Shown here: one piece after another, positions 24,511 to 36,432 of the stretch | Numbering within the stretch: the stretch's first letter is position 1 | How the letters are laid out: every line of letters starts with the position of its first letter | Source: Siphonodentalium dalli | Lineage: Eukaryota > Mollusca > Scaphopoda > Gadilida > Siphonodentaliidae | DNA length: 64,000 nucleotides | Direction: 5' to 3' | NCBI GenBank assembly: GCA_032622095.1 | Contig: CP136063.1 | Span: 272,423,426-272,487,425, forward strand | The notes under the pieces: generated by a model | Seen by the model: only the letters and a program-made list of their open reading frames with translations | What the model was told of the DNA's origin: nothing | Databases searched by the model: none | Made by a program: the position numbers and the translations under genes

Positions 24511-25803
24511 CAATTCAATTCAATTCAATTTAATAGTAACTCTGGTAATCATAAAAGACATTACAGAGACAATGCATATGACACAATTACGTATCATGAA
24601 TACATGTACATGTATACATACACAGAAAATCATTATGATAAATATTATAATGCATTGATGTCGCGTTTAGTGGGTGTATACTTGTTTACTCATCTTAATC
24701 AGATAATATATTTACCAATTTATATGGTATATGGTGAGTATCAACGAATTTATATTTACTAATATACATGTGTGTACTCGAGCACCTACAAATGTGAACG
24801 CGCACACATGCGCGTAAGCCTCAGGAGTTTCTGAAAATTTCCAAAATCTTTTTAATAAATACCGAAAGGTTTTTTGTTTTGAGCTCGCTATTTTGATTGA
24901 ATAATTGGTTCAACTTCAAAGTGTTTGATCTATTGAAATAGTATGGTTTGATGTATCTTACCCTCAAACCCTTTAATTTTTCACACTTCAAGATAACGTG
25001 GAATTCATCTCCTAGCTATGCGTTACATAATGAGCACTTTCTTTCCGAGTAGTCTCGATTTGTCCATGATCCTTCTTCGATTGGTAATTTATGATTTCTT
25101 GTCCGGAATCTCATGAAAGCGTGTATCATAGATGTATCGCTGGATGACAAATGTTTTTCGCAGACAAAGTTATCTTTCACGACTCGATCAAATGTAAATT
25201 TGTTTGATACAGTTATTGCGGTTCTCCATTGTTGTGAGTATATATATATCAGTTAGTCTCATTCTGACAGAGTCGCGAAATTGATTGAGGTTATCGACAA
25301 GCTGATAGGTCCAACTGTTACCCATGCCGATTGCGTTAAGGGTCTTATGGTTACAATACACCAAATACAAATTAGTAGAGTGATTTCCCCTGGGACCCCC
25401 AAGCTAGGATCAGCATAAAAAAAATTCTGGCAGCTGAATGGTCAATGATACATGGATGAAAAGTGCACGAAAAAATGCACAGATGTGTTTCCCGTCGAGA
25501 AACATCAAATATAACCACATGGTAAATGGTTATGGCTGTGCAAGTGGCGAATAATTTATGGGAGGTGTTTGTGTTTTTTTCGATGTCATTTTTTTCACAA
25601 TTTTAAGGGTAGTGTGACGTTTGTCAAGCTCCAGTGTGATCTACCATGTTAACAAGTACTTTTTTGCACATTTCTGTGTGTCTAAAAGGACGTTCTTTAA
25701 TTTCAAATACTCGTGCAGGGTCAAAGCTTTGCAACGAATATAGGCCAGCGGGATTTGTTAACACTGAGGCCTATGTAAATCATTTGGTGTATTGTAACCT
25801 ATA

Positions 25804-26145
25804 GTGAAAAATGGTCGTTTTTCAGATTTCTGCTCTGAAACAAGTCCCGTGCTTATTATGCCCATGAAACAAATTGGAGACATAAAGCACGCGATACGAC
25901 AGCTTATTTGGCGCCGGAGCCGTCCAATAAAATTACAAATTAACCCCTCTGATGCTATTTCTGCTTCTCGTTGTAGAACCGAAAATTACCATTTTCGACA
26001 TATTTTTGGGCCCAATGGTGTCCCTTTAATGAATGTGAGACCACATTTGTTGGCGTCCGACATCCTAGATGAACGACAAGGCAGATTTGTCGGGTTTGGG
26101 CACGACATGAGAGTAAAGCGTGACGTCAGATGGACCATACCCTAA
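25804..26145 (+). CDS. Conserved small ORF in Y block 1 (unknown)
   Basis: This is the longest frame in Y, 113 codons open from a GTG and 95 codons from the first ATG (25,858). The product is basic, with RQLIWRRSRPIK and HLLASDILDERQGRFVGFG stretches and no signal peptide or membrane segment. I recognise no family. The frame is unbroken in all four Y copies, but these are too recent for that to prove selection. It may be a small accessory protein, a remnant exon, or chance. Confidence 0.3.
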   Translation: MKNGRFSDFCSETSPVLIMPMKQIGDIKHAIRQLIWRRSRPIKLQINPSDAISASRCRTENYHFRHIFGPNGVPLMNVRPHLLASDILDERQGRFVGFGHDMRVKRDVRWTIP

Positions 26146-27135
26146 AATGTGATGCAAAATCGGACCCGATTCGGGTCAAACTAAGTTGAATTGCCCCTGT
26201 TAGATGACAGGTTGACAAAAAAGCCTACCATGGAAGTTTGCAGAAATGGTTCGACTATCCAACGCGCACAAATTTCGGCCAATAAATATATTCTTGTGAC
26301 GGGACAATTTTGATTTTCTGTCGATATTTTTCGAAAATTGTGTAGGTGCGCCCAATGTGAAGCCTAAGTGCGCCCAATTCGCCTAGCGAATCGTATGGCA
26401 TATTTTCTGGAAGTGGCATCTACAAGCTATCAGATCGACAACCTGTATGTACATCGTCATTGTTTACTTTGCCAATATTCAGCTAAAATGAAAAAAAATT
26501 GACATTCAAGTCAAAGTAATTTGTTTGCAAATTCAGCTATGGGTGGTGACAGAAAAGGGTTAATAAAGTAAGAACACAGACATATTTCGAATAAAATTTA
26601 TTTATTTTGACGTGGGTATATAAATGGACGCAATATAACATCATTTGGGCGACTTTCTTTACCTTCCAGTGATCACTATAGGTTACAATACACCAAATAC
26701 AAATTAGTAGAGTGATTTCCCCTGGGACCCCCAAGCTAGGATCAGCATAAAAAAATTTCTGGCAGCTGAATGGTCAATGATACATGGATGAAAAGTGCAC
26801 GAAAAAATGCACAGATGTGTTTCCCGTCGAGAAACATCAAATATAACCACATGGTAAATGGTTATGGCTGTGCAAGGGGCGAATAATTTATGGGAGGTGT
26901 TTGTGTTTTTTTCGATGTCATTTTTTTCACAATTTTAAGGGTAGTGTGACGTTTGTCAAGCTCCAGTGTGATCTACCATGTTAACAAGTACTTTTTTGCA
27001 CATTTCTGTGTGTCTAAAAGGACGTTCTTTAATTTCAAATACTCGTGCAGGGTCAAAGCTTTGCAACGAATATAGGCCAGCGGGATTTGTTAACACTGAG
27101 GCCTATGTAAATCATTTGGTGTATTGTAACCTATA

Positions 27136-27477
27136 GTGAAAAATGGTCGTTTTTCAGATTTCTGCTCTGAAACAAGTCCCGTGCTTATTATGCCCATGAA
27201 ACAAATTGGAGACATAAAGCACGCGATACGACAGCTTATTTGGCGCCGGAGCCGTCCAATAAAATTACAAATTAACCCCTCTGATGCTATTTCTGCTTCT
27301 CGTTGTAGAACCGAAAATTACCATTTTCGACATATTTTTGGGCCCAATGGTGTCCCTTTAATGAATGTGAGACCACATTTGTTGGCGTCCGACATCCTAG
27401 ATGAACGACAAGGCAGATTTGTCGGGTTTGGGCACGACATGAGAGTAAAGCGTGACGTCAGATGGACCATACCCTAA
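27136..27477 (+). CDS. Conserved small ORF in Y block 2 (unknown)
   Basis: Identical to the frame in Y block 1, 1,332 bp downstream. The same caution applies: identity may reflect recent copying only. Confidence 0.3.
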   Translation: MKNGRFSDFCSETSPVLIMPMKQIGDIKHAIRQLIWRRSRPIKLQINPSDAISASRCRTENYHFRHIFGPNGVPLMNVRPHLLASDILDERQGRFVGFGHDMRVKRDVRWTIP

Positions 27478-30295
27478 AATGTGATGCAAAATCGGACCCG
27501 ATTCGGGTCAAACTAAGTTGAATTGCCCCTGTTAGATGACAGGTTGACAAAAAAGCCTACCATGGAAGTTTGCAGAAATGGTTCGACTATCCAACGCGCA
27601 CAAATTTCGGCCAATAAATATATTCTTGTGACGGGACAATTTTGATTTTCTGTCGATATTTTTCGAAAATTGTGTAGGTGCGCCCAATGTGAAGCCTAAG
27701 TGCGCCCAATTCGCCTAGCGAATCGTATGGCATATTTTCTGGAAGTGGCATCTACAAGCTATCAGATCGACAACCTGTATGTACATCGTCATTGTTTACT
27801 TTGCCAATATTCAGCTAAAATGAAAAAAATTTGACATTCAAGTCAAAGTAATTTGTTTGCAAATTCAGCTATGGGTGGTGACAGAAAAGGGTTAATTAAG
27901 TAAGAACACAGACATATTTCGAATAAAATTTATTTATTTTGACGTGGGTATATAAATGGACGCAATATAACATCATTTGGGCGACTTTCTTTACCTTCCA
28001 GTGATCACTATAGGTTACAATACACCAAATACAAATTAGTAGAGTGATTTCCCCTGGGACCCCCAAGCTAGGATCAGCATAAAAAAAATTCTGGCAGCTG
28101 AATGGTCAATGATACATGGATGAAAAGTGCACGAAAAAATGCACAGATGTGTTTCCCGTCGAGAAACATCAAATATAACCACATGGTAAATGGTTATGGC
28201 TGTGCAAGTGGCGAATAATTTATGGGAGGTGTTTGTGTTTTTTTCGATGTCATTTTTTTCACAATTTTAAGGGTAGTGTGACGTTTGTCAAGCTCCAGTG
28301 TGATCTACCATGTTAACAAGTACTTGTTTGCACATTTCTGTGTGTCTAAAAGGACGTTCTTTAATTTCAAATACTCGTGCAGGGTCAAAGCTTTGCAACG
28401 AATATAGGCCAGCGGGATTTGTTAACACTGAGGCCTATGTAAATCATTTGGTGTATTGTAACCTTATGCTGCCCAGCAATCCATGGGAACTTCTTATTAT
28501 CATAATAAGACATCAGCATAGTATAATACAATGCGAGTTGCGTTCCATTTGTCGTCATTGCGTTGAGCTTGTCCCAATAAGACAAGTAACATGTTTTTAT
28601 TCTTACTCATATGGGACACATGCCAAGTTCTCCACATATGGATGCACTAGGTGTAGATTTTTTAAGCTTTAAGGTGTATTTCAAAAACCAAATTTCGAGT
28701 TTATCAAAACATGTCGTGTTTTCGTGTCACCAGACCTTGGCTCCATATGTCATGATTGGGATAAAATCGATTTGTCATATATGTCACGGGTTGTGGCTAT
28801 CGTTAGTTTATTCACGCGTACTTTATTAAGGAGGGCGTACATTGCCACTCTAGCACTTTTAGTCCTTGTGTTTTTTTCTAGTGTGAATAGTCCATTTTAA
28901 TGGAATGTCGTACCTAGGTATTTGTAACTATCTACTATCTTCAGTTCATGTCCAATTATTGAAAATTTCCCGCTATTCAGACTTTTGGTTTTTCGTCCAA
29001 ATATAAGTATCTTGGTTTTCGATGTATTGACATTTAATTTCCACGTGTTGCAATATACCGAAAATTTATCAAGCATGTTATGTAAGCTGTCACGTGAGTT
29101 ATCGAGGAGTACAGTGTCATCTGCATAATTAAGAGAACTAGTTTTAAGTAAAGTCCGGTATCAAATTATTCTGGAACTTTAATATCGATTCCATTGGATC
29201 CATGCTCGCGAAGGTGATTTTAAAAATCGTTTAGGTAAATTGCAAATAGTATCGGCGAAAGACTTGCTCCTTGTCATAGGCCAATTTTGTTTGGAAAACA
29301 AATCTGAATCTTCGTTCCCAATGCGTACACAAAGCTTGATATCATTATACATTGATCGTATAACATCTAAGAGTTTACCTTCAATTTTATGGCTAATAAG
29401 CTTTTTCCAAAGCGCTGCTCTCCAGACGGAATCAAACGCTTTAGAAAAATCTATAAAGGCACAGTATAATGTCTGCTTATTATGTTTCAAGATTTGTGAT
29501 AAAGAGTAAAGTGAAAATATGTGATCAATTTGGAATATCCTTTGCGGAATCCCGCATGGCATTTTGATTGTAAGTCATTATTACTGAGAAATGAGCTAAT
29601 TCGTTCACTAACAATGCTAACAAATATTTTTGAGATATAACTTAAAAGAGTTATCTTCCTGTAATTATTAGGGTCGGTAGATTCTCCCGTCCCTTTAAAG
29701 AGTAGTCGTATAATTCCAGTTCTCCAGCTTTCTGGTACTATTCCGGTGTTTAAAATCAAATTAAAATATTTTTGAATCGTGATTCCAAAAATATCAAGAG
29801 CCCCTTTAAGATAGTCGTTTGTATTATTGTCGTATCCGGGCGCTTTTCCAACTTTAAGACTTTGAACGCCTTTTCTTTTTCAGAAACTGTTATTTCTGCA
29901 TTTAGAGGCGATGTGTCAATATCGTTAATATTCATGTGTTTATCTTCGACTATCTCGGTTTCTCTAGGTATTTCAGTTGAAAAAAATCTTCAAATCTTCA
30001 AACTTCCGGTGTTGGTTTGTCGGCTCTGCTGGTGTCCAGTTTTTTTAATAAATTACCAAAAGTCTTTGCTTGATCGGACACGAAGGCTGTGTATTTCAGA
30101 GCTTACTTTTCTGTTATATTGATGTCGGCTTGATGAAATCTTTTCTTTTTATTTTTTGCGGCTATCTAATAATATATGTTTATTCGTAGTTGTAGGGTTT
30201 TTCTTAAAAGTCTTCCTTGCTTTGCGGTAAAGTGTTCGTGTGGATCTACAGTCGCGTGTGAACCATGGGCTCACATATTTCCATGGGCTCAATAT

Positions 30296-31129
30296 CGTAT
30301 ATTATATACCCATGATTGTAATTATAGTATATAAACTATATTGGTTTCGCGAATAATCAACTCTGAGTGTTGTTAAAATAACAATAACAACCATCACATA
30401 ATTAACGAACCGGTGGCCGACTCGGCCATCTCTGACCACAACCCTCAGTGGGCTGCAGAACGAAAAATGTATGTAAAAGTTGAAATATAAGACTTACAAA
30501 TTATCTTTTTTATTTCTTTTATTTTTAATTGACATAGCTTGTCACAAACCAAAAATCAACATTGTTGACATAATAATGTAAAGGACAATAAACGAAATTG
30601 AAATTTCCAACTACACCTTTTAGTGGACTCGGCCTCCAGGTTCCAGTTCGATTTTTAAATCCGTCCCAAACATTCCCATTTCTATAAATACTCCCCCCCC
30701 CCCCCGTGCGCCAGGCGAAACAAAACACTGTATTATTATATACACGCGGAGCGCGAAATAATGCACACGGCACTCCGTGATATATACGAGGGCAGGCGTG
30801 GTATAAAGAGTCCCAAAAGTGATGATGTGCGTGTCAGGAATGTGTCAGGGTGCTTAATGCCTAACAAACAGTTACGCCAACTTCACAAAACGTGTATATA
30901 GTCATGATGCGATGTATTGATGAATAATATAGTGCTTTACAAGTTGTACTGCTTTTGTCATGGCGGGGTCTTGGTAGTAGGGATTTGGTTACCGAAAACA
31001 ATTATATATACTATACTATTATGTATATTTAGTAGACAGAAGGCATGCAGCAATACCTTCTATAAACTAACTTGGGCAACGATAAAGGGCTTGCAACTGA
31101 AAATATGGAATGCATGTAAAAACCACAAG
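30296..31129. repeat. Module C of the 1.74-kb repeat, copy 1
   Basis: Landmarks are GGCCGACTCGGCCATC, CAGTGGGCTGCAGAACG, GACTCGGCCTCCAGG, a 13-base C tract (about 30,693-30,705), GTGATATATACGAGGGC, AACAGTTACGCCAACTTC and TTTAGTAGACAGAAGGC. It is non-coding: short frames crossing the C tract change with tract length between copies. It is interrupted at 31,129 by the putative solo LTR and resumes at 31,975 (GGGACTACGCATTATGG). Confidence 0.8.
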
Positions 31130-31974
31130 TGTGAAAATACGGGGTGTATATGACGCAAAGACAATCAAAACGATTTGATTATTTAATTACTACAAAGTCA
31201 ATAATGTTCAATCGTCGGCACCTGGCTTCTTCCTAGTTGTGTTCGTCTTCCTGTCGTCTGTTCGGGTTAGGGTCTTCTTGCGTCCTCATAAGTTGGGCGT
31301 GTCTGCTTGTCATCTGCGTGGTTGAGTTCCAGTTGAGTTCGTCGGCCTGTCGTCTGTGTGGTTGCTATCGGGTGGTGTTCGTCGTCCTGTCGTCTGCTCT
31401 TCTTCTCCGTCGGCGCATCAGTGAGGTGTTGTTAGAAATATAAGATTGTAATGTTTACCTTGCATTCCTATCCATGGCTGCTCGTCAAGGCTCCTAGCCT
31501 TCTCCTGCGTGTCCGAGAGTTATTGGTAGCTGCTGGGAAGTTGGTTAGAACTGAGTAATGGGTGTCGGTTTTTTCCTTCTTACTAAATACACAGAGGGTA
31601 TTAATGACAGCCCAGTGCACATTCACGGCGCATCAATTCTAGGCGTACCTAGGGTAATCGGGCGATCGTCATTTTCCTATGCGTCCTTTAGATTGCTCAT
31701 TTCGTCCATCGCGCTGCATTGGGTTTCAATAGCCTTCTTCTGGATATACCTAGGATAGCTTATCCGCAAATTGTGCTGTGTACTTCTGAATCTTCATGCT
31801 GCATTAGCTTTCTACTTCAGGTGGTCCAAACTGTTGTTAGCGTGTCGAACATCCTGCCTTCGTATAGTTAACAGGGGCGCGCCGATATATATGGTGAATC
31901 GAGCGGCCCCTATGAACTAAAGCTTGTCTGCTTTCTTGGGTTGAAAGTTATATCCCTGGGGTTGTCTTGGTACA
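31130..31974 (+). mobile_element. Putative solo LTR (845 bp), CAAG target duplication
   Basis: The insert begins TGTGAAAATACGG and ends GTCTTGGTACA (TG...CA, the canonical LTR ends). It is flanked by CAAG at 31,126-31,129 and 31,975-31,978. The uninterrupted version of the site is visible at 34,270 in another C copy (ACTACAATAGGACTACGC). Inside is a degenerate repeat of GTTCGTC-TCCTGTCGTCTG (31,240-31,400). No internal region or partner LTR is present, and superfamily is not assigned; a 4-bp duplication fits Gypsy-type elements. Confidence 0.65.
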
Positions 31975-32143
31975 CAAGGGGACTACGCATTATGGTGGAA
32001 CTTTTGTTTTTCTGCATTTCCAATTATGGGTATATATTGGTTTCGCTAACGATCAACTTTGAATCTTGTTAAAATAACAATAACAGCAATCACCTAATTA
32101 ACGAACCGGCGGCCGACTCGGCCATCTCTGACCACAACCCTTA

Positions 32144-33557
32144 GGCCCGTTCCAAACGACGGATTTTTGTCGACTCGAATCTAATTGTATTAAATCCGTC
32201 GGTGATGCGTCTGCGGTCGATTTTGTTACAGACGGACGCATCTTTGTCGCGTCGAATCTAATACATCGGTCGATTTACTTAAAGGTGGATGCCCGGTTAC
32301 CGTCAAAAATTGGTCACGCGTAGATATAGAGGCCTATATATACCGGTATATGTTATACATATATATACTAAAATACAGTATAAATTATGTATATATATAT
32401 ATATATATGCGCGACTGCAGCGCGAATATATGTGCTCATGTATATGAGGATGTATATAGTACATACATATATATAATACACTATAATAGGCGCTACAAAT
32501 AAATGTTATATCGTGCAACCAATTGCAATCTTTGTGTATACCATGCATGTAAATACCGGTATACAAGAATTATTATAAATCAGAGACTACCACCCCCAAT
32601 CCCTTATAATAAGGAATACCGGAATATAAAAATTAATTATTATAAATCATAGGCTACCATCCTATATTCTTGTTATAAGGAATACCGGTATCTATGAATA
32701 TTATAAATCATAGGCTACTATCCCTACCCCTCATAATAAGTAACACCGGTATATATAAATTATTATAAATCATAGGCTACCACTCTGCCCCTTATAATAA
32801 GTAAGACCGGAATATATTAATTATTATAAATAAGAGGTTACCACCCATATACCCATCATAACAAGTAATGCCGGTATATATGAATTGTTATAAATCAGTG
32901 GTACCACCCTACCCCTTATAATAAGTAATACCGGTATATATTAATTTGTATACATCAGGGACTACCACCCCTATCCCTTACAATAAGGAATATCGGTCTA
33001 TATGAATTATTATAAATCAGTTGCTACAACCCATATCCCTTATACCGGTATATATGAATTATTATAAATCATTGATAATATATCCATTATAAGATGTGAG
33101 TCAGTGACATGCCATGTTCGTTGAGAAGTCAAACTACCATAATAATTAAAATTTTCACAATGTTACCTAAGCAATTCTTATAGATATATCTTTCTTTATA
33201 ACAAAGAGAGCGTGCGACAAATGACGTCATGTGGGTATTTCCGCAGATAAGGGGAACTCCCTGATTATTATACCGTTATCATATCATTATCATATCATTT
33301 GCATTCGTTATTCGGCAACTTTCGGCTCTTCTCGTCACATGTATTAGATTCGAGTCGACAAAAATCCGTCGTTTGAAACCAAGACGGATTTCAGACGCAT
33401 CACCGACGAAGATTCGTCTGAATTGGACGGAGATTCGTCTGTGGTGCGTCTGACACGGATCTAATTGTTTCAAACGTCGCATTTTAGACGCATTTAATAC
33501 AATTGTGGGTCTGGTATTAGATTCGAGTCGACAAAAATCCGTCGTTTGGAACGGGCC
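32144..33557. mobile_element. Non-autonomous PIF/Harbinger-like element, TTA duplication
   Basis: 42-bp terminal inverted repeats (32,144-32,185 and 33,516-33,557) match perfectly and begin GGCCCGTTCCAAACGACGG. They are flanked by TTA at 32,141-32,143 and 33,558-33,560. A 3-bp TWA target duplication and GGSCC ends are typical of PIF/Harbinger elements. The empty site (ACAACCC-TCA-GTGGGCTGCAG) is seen in the C copies at 30,428 and 47,220. Subterminal GACGCATC motifs repeat in both arms, a usual transposase-binding arrangement. No transposase frame is present. The middle is a 61-62-bp minisatellite. Confidence 0.88.
32550..33075. repeat. 61-62-bp minisatellite inside the Harbinger-like element
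   Basis: About eight to nine monomers, each containing TTATTATAAATCATAGGCTA, CCACCCTACCCCTTATAATA and AGTAATACCGGTATATATGA. ATATACCGGTATAT is palindromic and CCTTATAATAAGG nearly so, so each monomer has two potential small cruciforms. A (TA)n tract and a GCGCGACTGCAGCGCG-like palindrome lie just upstream (32,388-32,425). Confidence 0.9.
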
Positions 33558-33560
33558 TTA

Positions 33561-35166
33561 GTGGGCTGCAGAACGAAAATGTATGTACAAGTTGAAATAC
33601 AAGATTTACAAATTATCTTTTTTATTTCTTTTATTTGTAATTGACATAGCTTGTCACAAACCAAAAATAAACATTGTTGACATAATAATGTAAAGGACAA
33701 TAAACGAAATTGAAATTCCCAACTACACCTTTTAGTGGACTCGGCCTCCAGGTTCCAGTTCGATTTTTAAATCCGTCCCAAACATTCCCATTTCTATAAA
33801 TACACCCCCCCCCGTGCGCCCAGGCGAAACAAAACTCTGTATTATTATATACACGCGGAACGCGAAATAATGCACACGGCACTCCGTGATATATACGAGG
33901 GCAGGCGTGGTATAAATAGTCCCAAAAGTGATGCTGTGTGTGTCAGGAATGTGGCAGGGTGCTCAATGACTAACAAACAGTTACGCCAACTTCACAAAAC
34001 GTGTATATAGTCATGATGCGACGTATTGATAAATAATATAGTGCTTTACAAGTTGTACTGCTTGTGTCATGGCGGGGTCTTGGTAGTAGGGATTTGGTTA
34101 ATATGTGCCATTGAAATATCACATACGTATACGACTCTACCGAAAATATTATTTATACTATACTATTATGTATATTTAGTAGACAGTAGGCATGCAAAAT
34201 TACCTTCTATAAACTAACTTGGGCAATCATAAAGGGCTTGCAAATGAAAATATGGAATGTATGTAAATACTACAATAGGACTACGCATTATGGTGGTACT
34301 TTTGTTTTTCTGCATTTCCAATTATGGGTACCAATGGAATTTTTTGAATTATTTCGGATTGGTTCAGTGTATTTTGAAATTATAATAACCACTTGCCATA
34401 ACACGTAACTGATACAGCCATTATGTTTAAACGGGCATGTCTAATTCTTGCTTCCAAATGTTTCTACGTACTGTGGAAGGATGTTTAAGATAGGTTAACG
34501 AATACACGAAATATTGTTTCTATCCTATCAGGAATAGACTAACACCGAACGCTATTTTCTGCTCCATACCGTCCACATGGCTGTTATTTGTTTGGGACTC
34601 GGAACTGTGTTCAAATTTTGTATGTTTTACGACTTCAACGCGTTTCGCTGGGACACATACTGGAGTAGAAAGTTAGTTAAATAATTTATCGACAAACTCC
34701 TGTATCGGGGGAAAACAGCGGATATCATTAATAATGCGATTTGGTGTGGCTTTAAAGATGATGCACTTCTTCCCTTTCATCATATTTCAGCAGCTGCGAT
34801 GGGGCTGTGTGTTGCTATATCACATTCAATTGCAATATATTGAAAAAAGTGATAAAATATCAAAGTGCGATCTGAGAGGATACTAAGGGATTTGGGTCAG
34901 TGTTTATTAAACTGTGCTACTGTGACATTCGAATCATCTAATAACTGTATCATATGAATTTTTCCAGCTGGAAACAGTAATAATCAACATCTATTTGACC
35001 GAGTGTCCACTGGTTCTGTCAAATTATGAAGGTATATTTCAAACGAAACAAGCAATACGCAACCATTCTACGTGACACAGATCACAGCGGTAGAAAACAT
35101 ATTATATATTTTTTATTTCTCATGAAAAGGAACCCCGCTCGTAAAACAGTCGTGTTCGTGTGATTT
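33561..35166. repeat. C-F-B unit (1.74-kb repeat), truncated by duplication junction
   Basis: C runs 33,561-34,490 with a 9-base C tract. F (minus orientation) runs 34,505-34,760, with AGGAATAGACTAACACCGAACG and CATGGCTGTTATTTGTTTGG. B runs 34,880-35,166 and stops at CGTGTGATTT, where the 11.9-kb duplication starts again. The order C-F-B matches 45,482-47,190 and 47,195-50,740, so this is a repeating unit. Confidence 0.82.
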
Positions 35167-36432
35167 AGTTCAAGCATTTATATACCTATTTCGATACCGG
35201 GAAAACTTAAAAAGGGAAACATGTATTTTGAGGTGCAAACCGCCATATGGCTTTAGATTTTTAAAAAAATTGGAATTAATTTTTGTTCTGGATTGAGCTA
35301 TGCTCCAGATAACGATTTTTTTTATTCTGGTAAATAACTATATTCCAATGTTCTGACCAACTTAGGGCACCACTTCCAATGGGTTAACTGGAAAATCCAG
35401 TTGGGCGTGTGTTGACCAAGAAACACAACCCGTGCGCTGTACGACATTGAACACCCTTGGCAATGGATGTTCTTTACAAATAAAGCGGGATACTATTGTT
35501 ACAAGAGATGGAGCTAGATCTCGCCAGATCGAGAAAAGAATATAACTCTCCCAACAGATATAGGCGCTGTCTTGCTAGATCGAGAAAAGAATCCCAACTC
35601 TATCAACAGATGTGGTAACGTGAGCCAATATATAATCTCGTTGCTGATAAGATGAATTCGGTCAGTGCTTATTAAATTGTGGTACTGTGAAATTCCGATC
35701 CTCACTGGTGGGAACAGTGATAATCAACAGCTATTTGACTGAGTGTCCACTGGTTTTATCAAATTATGAAAGTATATTTCAAACGAAACACGCAACGCGC
35801 CACCATCTACGTGACACAGATCACAGCGGTAGAAAATTAATTAAAATGTTTTATTTCTCATTAAATGGAACCAGGTCGTAAAACAGTCGTGTTCGTGTGA
35901 TTTTCGAAATAAATTGAAAATGATACAGACCTAATAGGGTCAACGTGACATGTCTCGTGATATACATCCCCATATCGTACTTTTACTCAGCTGAAAATAT
36001 TGCGCTTCAAATCTTCACGAATTTCGTGATATTTGGCTATGTTTCCCACACTTTTGAGTGACACATTTTAGAATTACAACAAAATTATGCACAATGCGTA
36101 TAGAATACTACATGATTTCAAGATTATGTAATGTGTTCTAATTACATATGTGATACACGATCAAATCAATATATATATATAGATATATACTAAATAATAA
36201 ATACTACAGATGTCAAGTATCCGGAAAGTTTACGGTTGAGTGTATGTTGATATGTTGGCTAGTTTGCATTGCAAACATAACATGCACTATGGCCGTTTAA
36301 TTAGCTGGCATTTTCCGGCTACCGACTAGCTACCGAATAGCTACGGACTAGCTACGGACTAGCTCTTGCGCGTTTGTGGCAGTCTGCCATCAATCATAAC
36401 AAGAAAACCAATGTCAGAAATGGTAACCCCCT

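Larger units (their letters stand above)
25349..28463. mobile_element. X-Y-X-Y-X composite element (3,115 bp), TTAT target duplication
   Basis: This insertion splits the LINE reading frame. TTAT flanks it on both sides (25,345-25,348 and 28,464-28,467), and removing the insertion plus one TTAT restores an uninterrupted LINE frame (QHK/TLNAIG). Inside are three 451-bp X blocks (25,349-25,799; 26,681-27,131; 28,013-28,463) and two 881-bp Y blocks (25,800-26,680; 27,132-28,012). X has 18-bp terminal inverted repeats, GGTTACAATACACCAAAT and its complement. Y has TATAGTGA ... TCACTATA at its ends, so X and Y ends together form a 26-bp inverted repeat around each Y. No transposase or RT is visible. 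X behaves like a long terminal repeat in arrangement, but its ends are not TG...CA and no primer-binding or polypurine site is seen. Superfamily unknown. Confidence 0.9.
24511..30295 (-). pseudogene. LINE pseudogene with RT and C-terminal zinc knuckle, split by composite insertion
   Basis: This is a non-LTR retrotransposon on the minus strand, with an RT region upstream of its insertion and the C-terminus downstream. Reading 30,290 to 24,511: a finger-region remnant (WFTRDCRSTRTLYRKARKT); PESWRTGIIRLLFKG and DPNNYRKITLLSYISKIF (29,759-29,650); FIDFSKAFDSVW (about 29,455-29,420); and YADD, the catalytic loop, encoded at 29,127-29,116. SKTKILIFGRK and YKYLGTTFH follow. The C-terminus holds a knuckle C-x2-C-x8-H-x4-C near 25,060-25,000. 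Several stops and frameshifts are present, so it is dead. No endonuclease domain is seen, so it is 5'-truncated. The 3' end is an (AATTG)4 tail at 24,511-24,531. Positions 25,349-28,463 are a foreign insertion. The clade is unresolved (CR1/L2/Jockey-like group). Confidence 0.9.
23245..35166. repeat. 11,922-bp tandem segmental duplication, copy 1
   Basis: Everything from TAGTTCAAGCATTTATA (23,245) to CGTGTGATTT (35,166) is repeated head-to-tail at 35,167-47,088. No more than 1-2 bp of homology joins the ends, so the junction looks non-homologous. The contents are module B, a LINE with the X-Y insertion, module C, a solo LTR, a Harbinger-like element, and a second C-F-B. Confidence 0.95.

Noticed and set aside
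25349-28463. Standard LTR retrotransposon or TRIM
   Set aside because: The repeats lack TG...CA ends, a primer-binding site after the first repeat and a polypurine tract before the last. It is kept as an unclassified composite.
30525-30773. Minus-strand frames in module C as genes
   Set aside because: They cross a variable poly-C tract, so reading frame and N-terminus change between copies.
31237-31443. 68-codon serine/leucine-rich frame
   Set aside because: It is a translation of the degenerate TCCTGTCGTCTG repeat inside the putative solo LTR.
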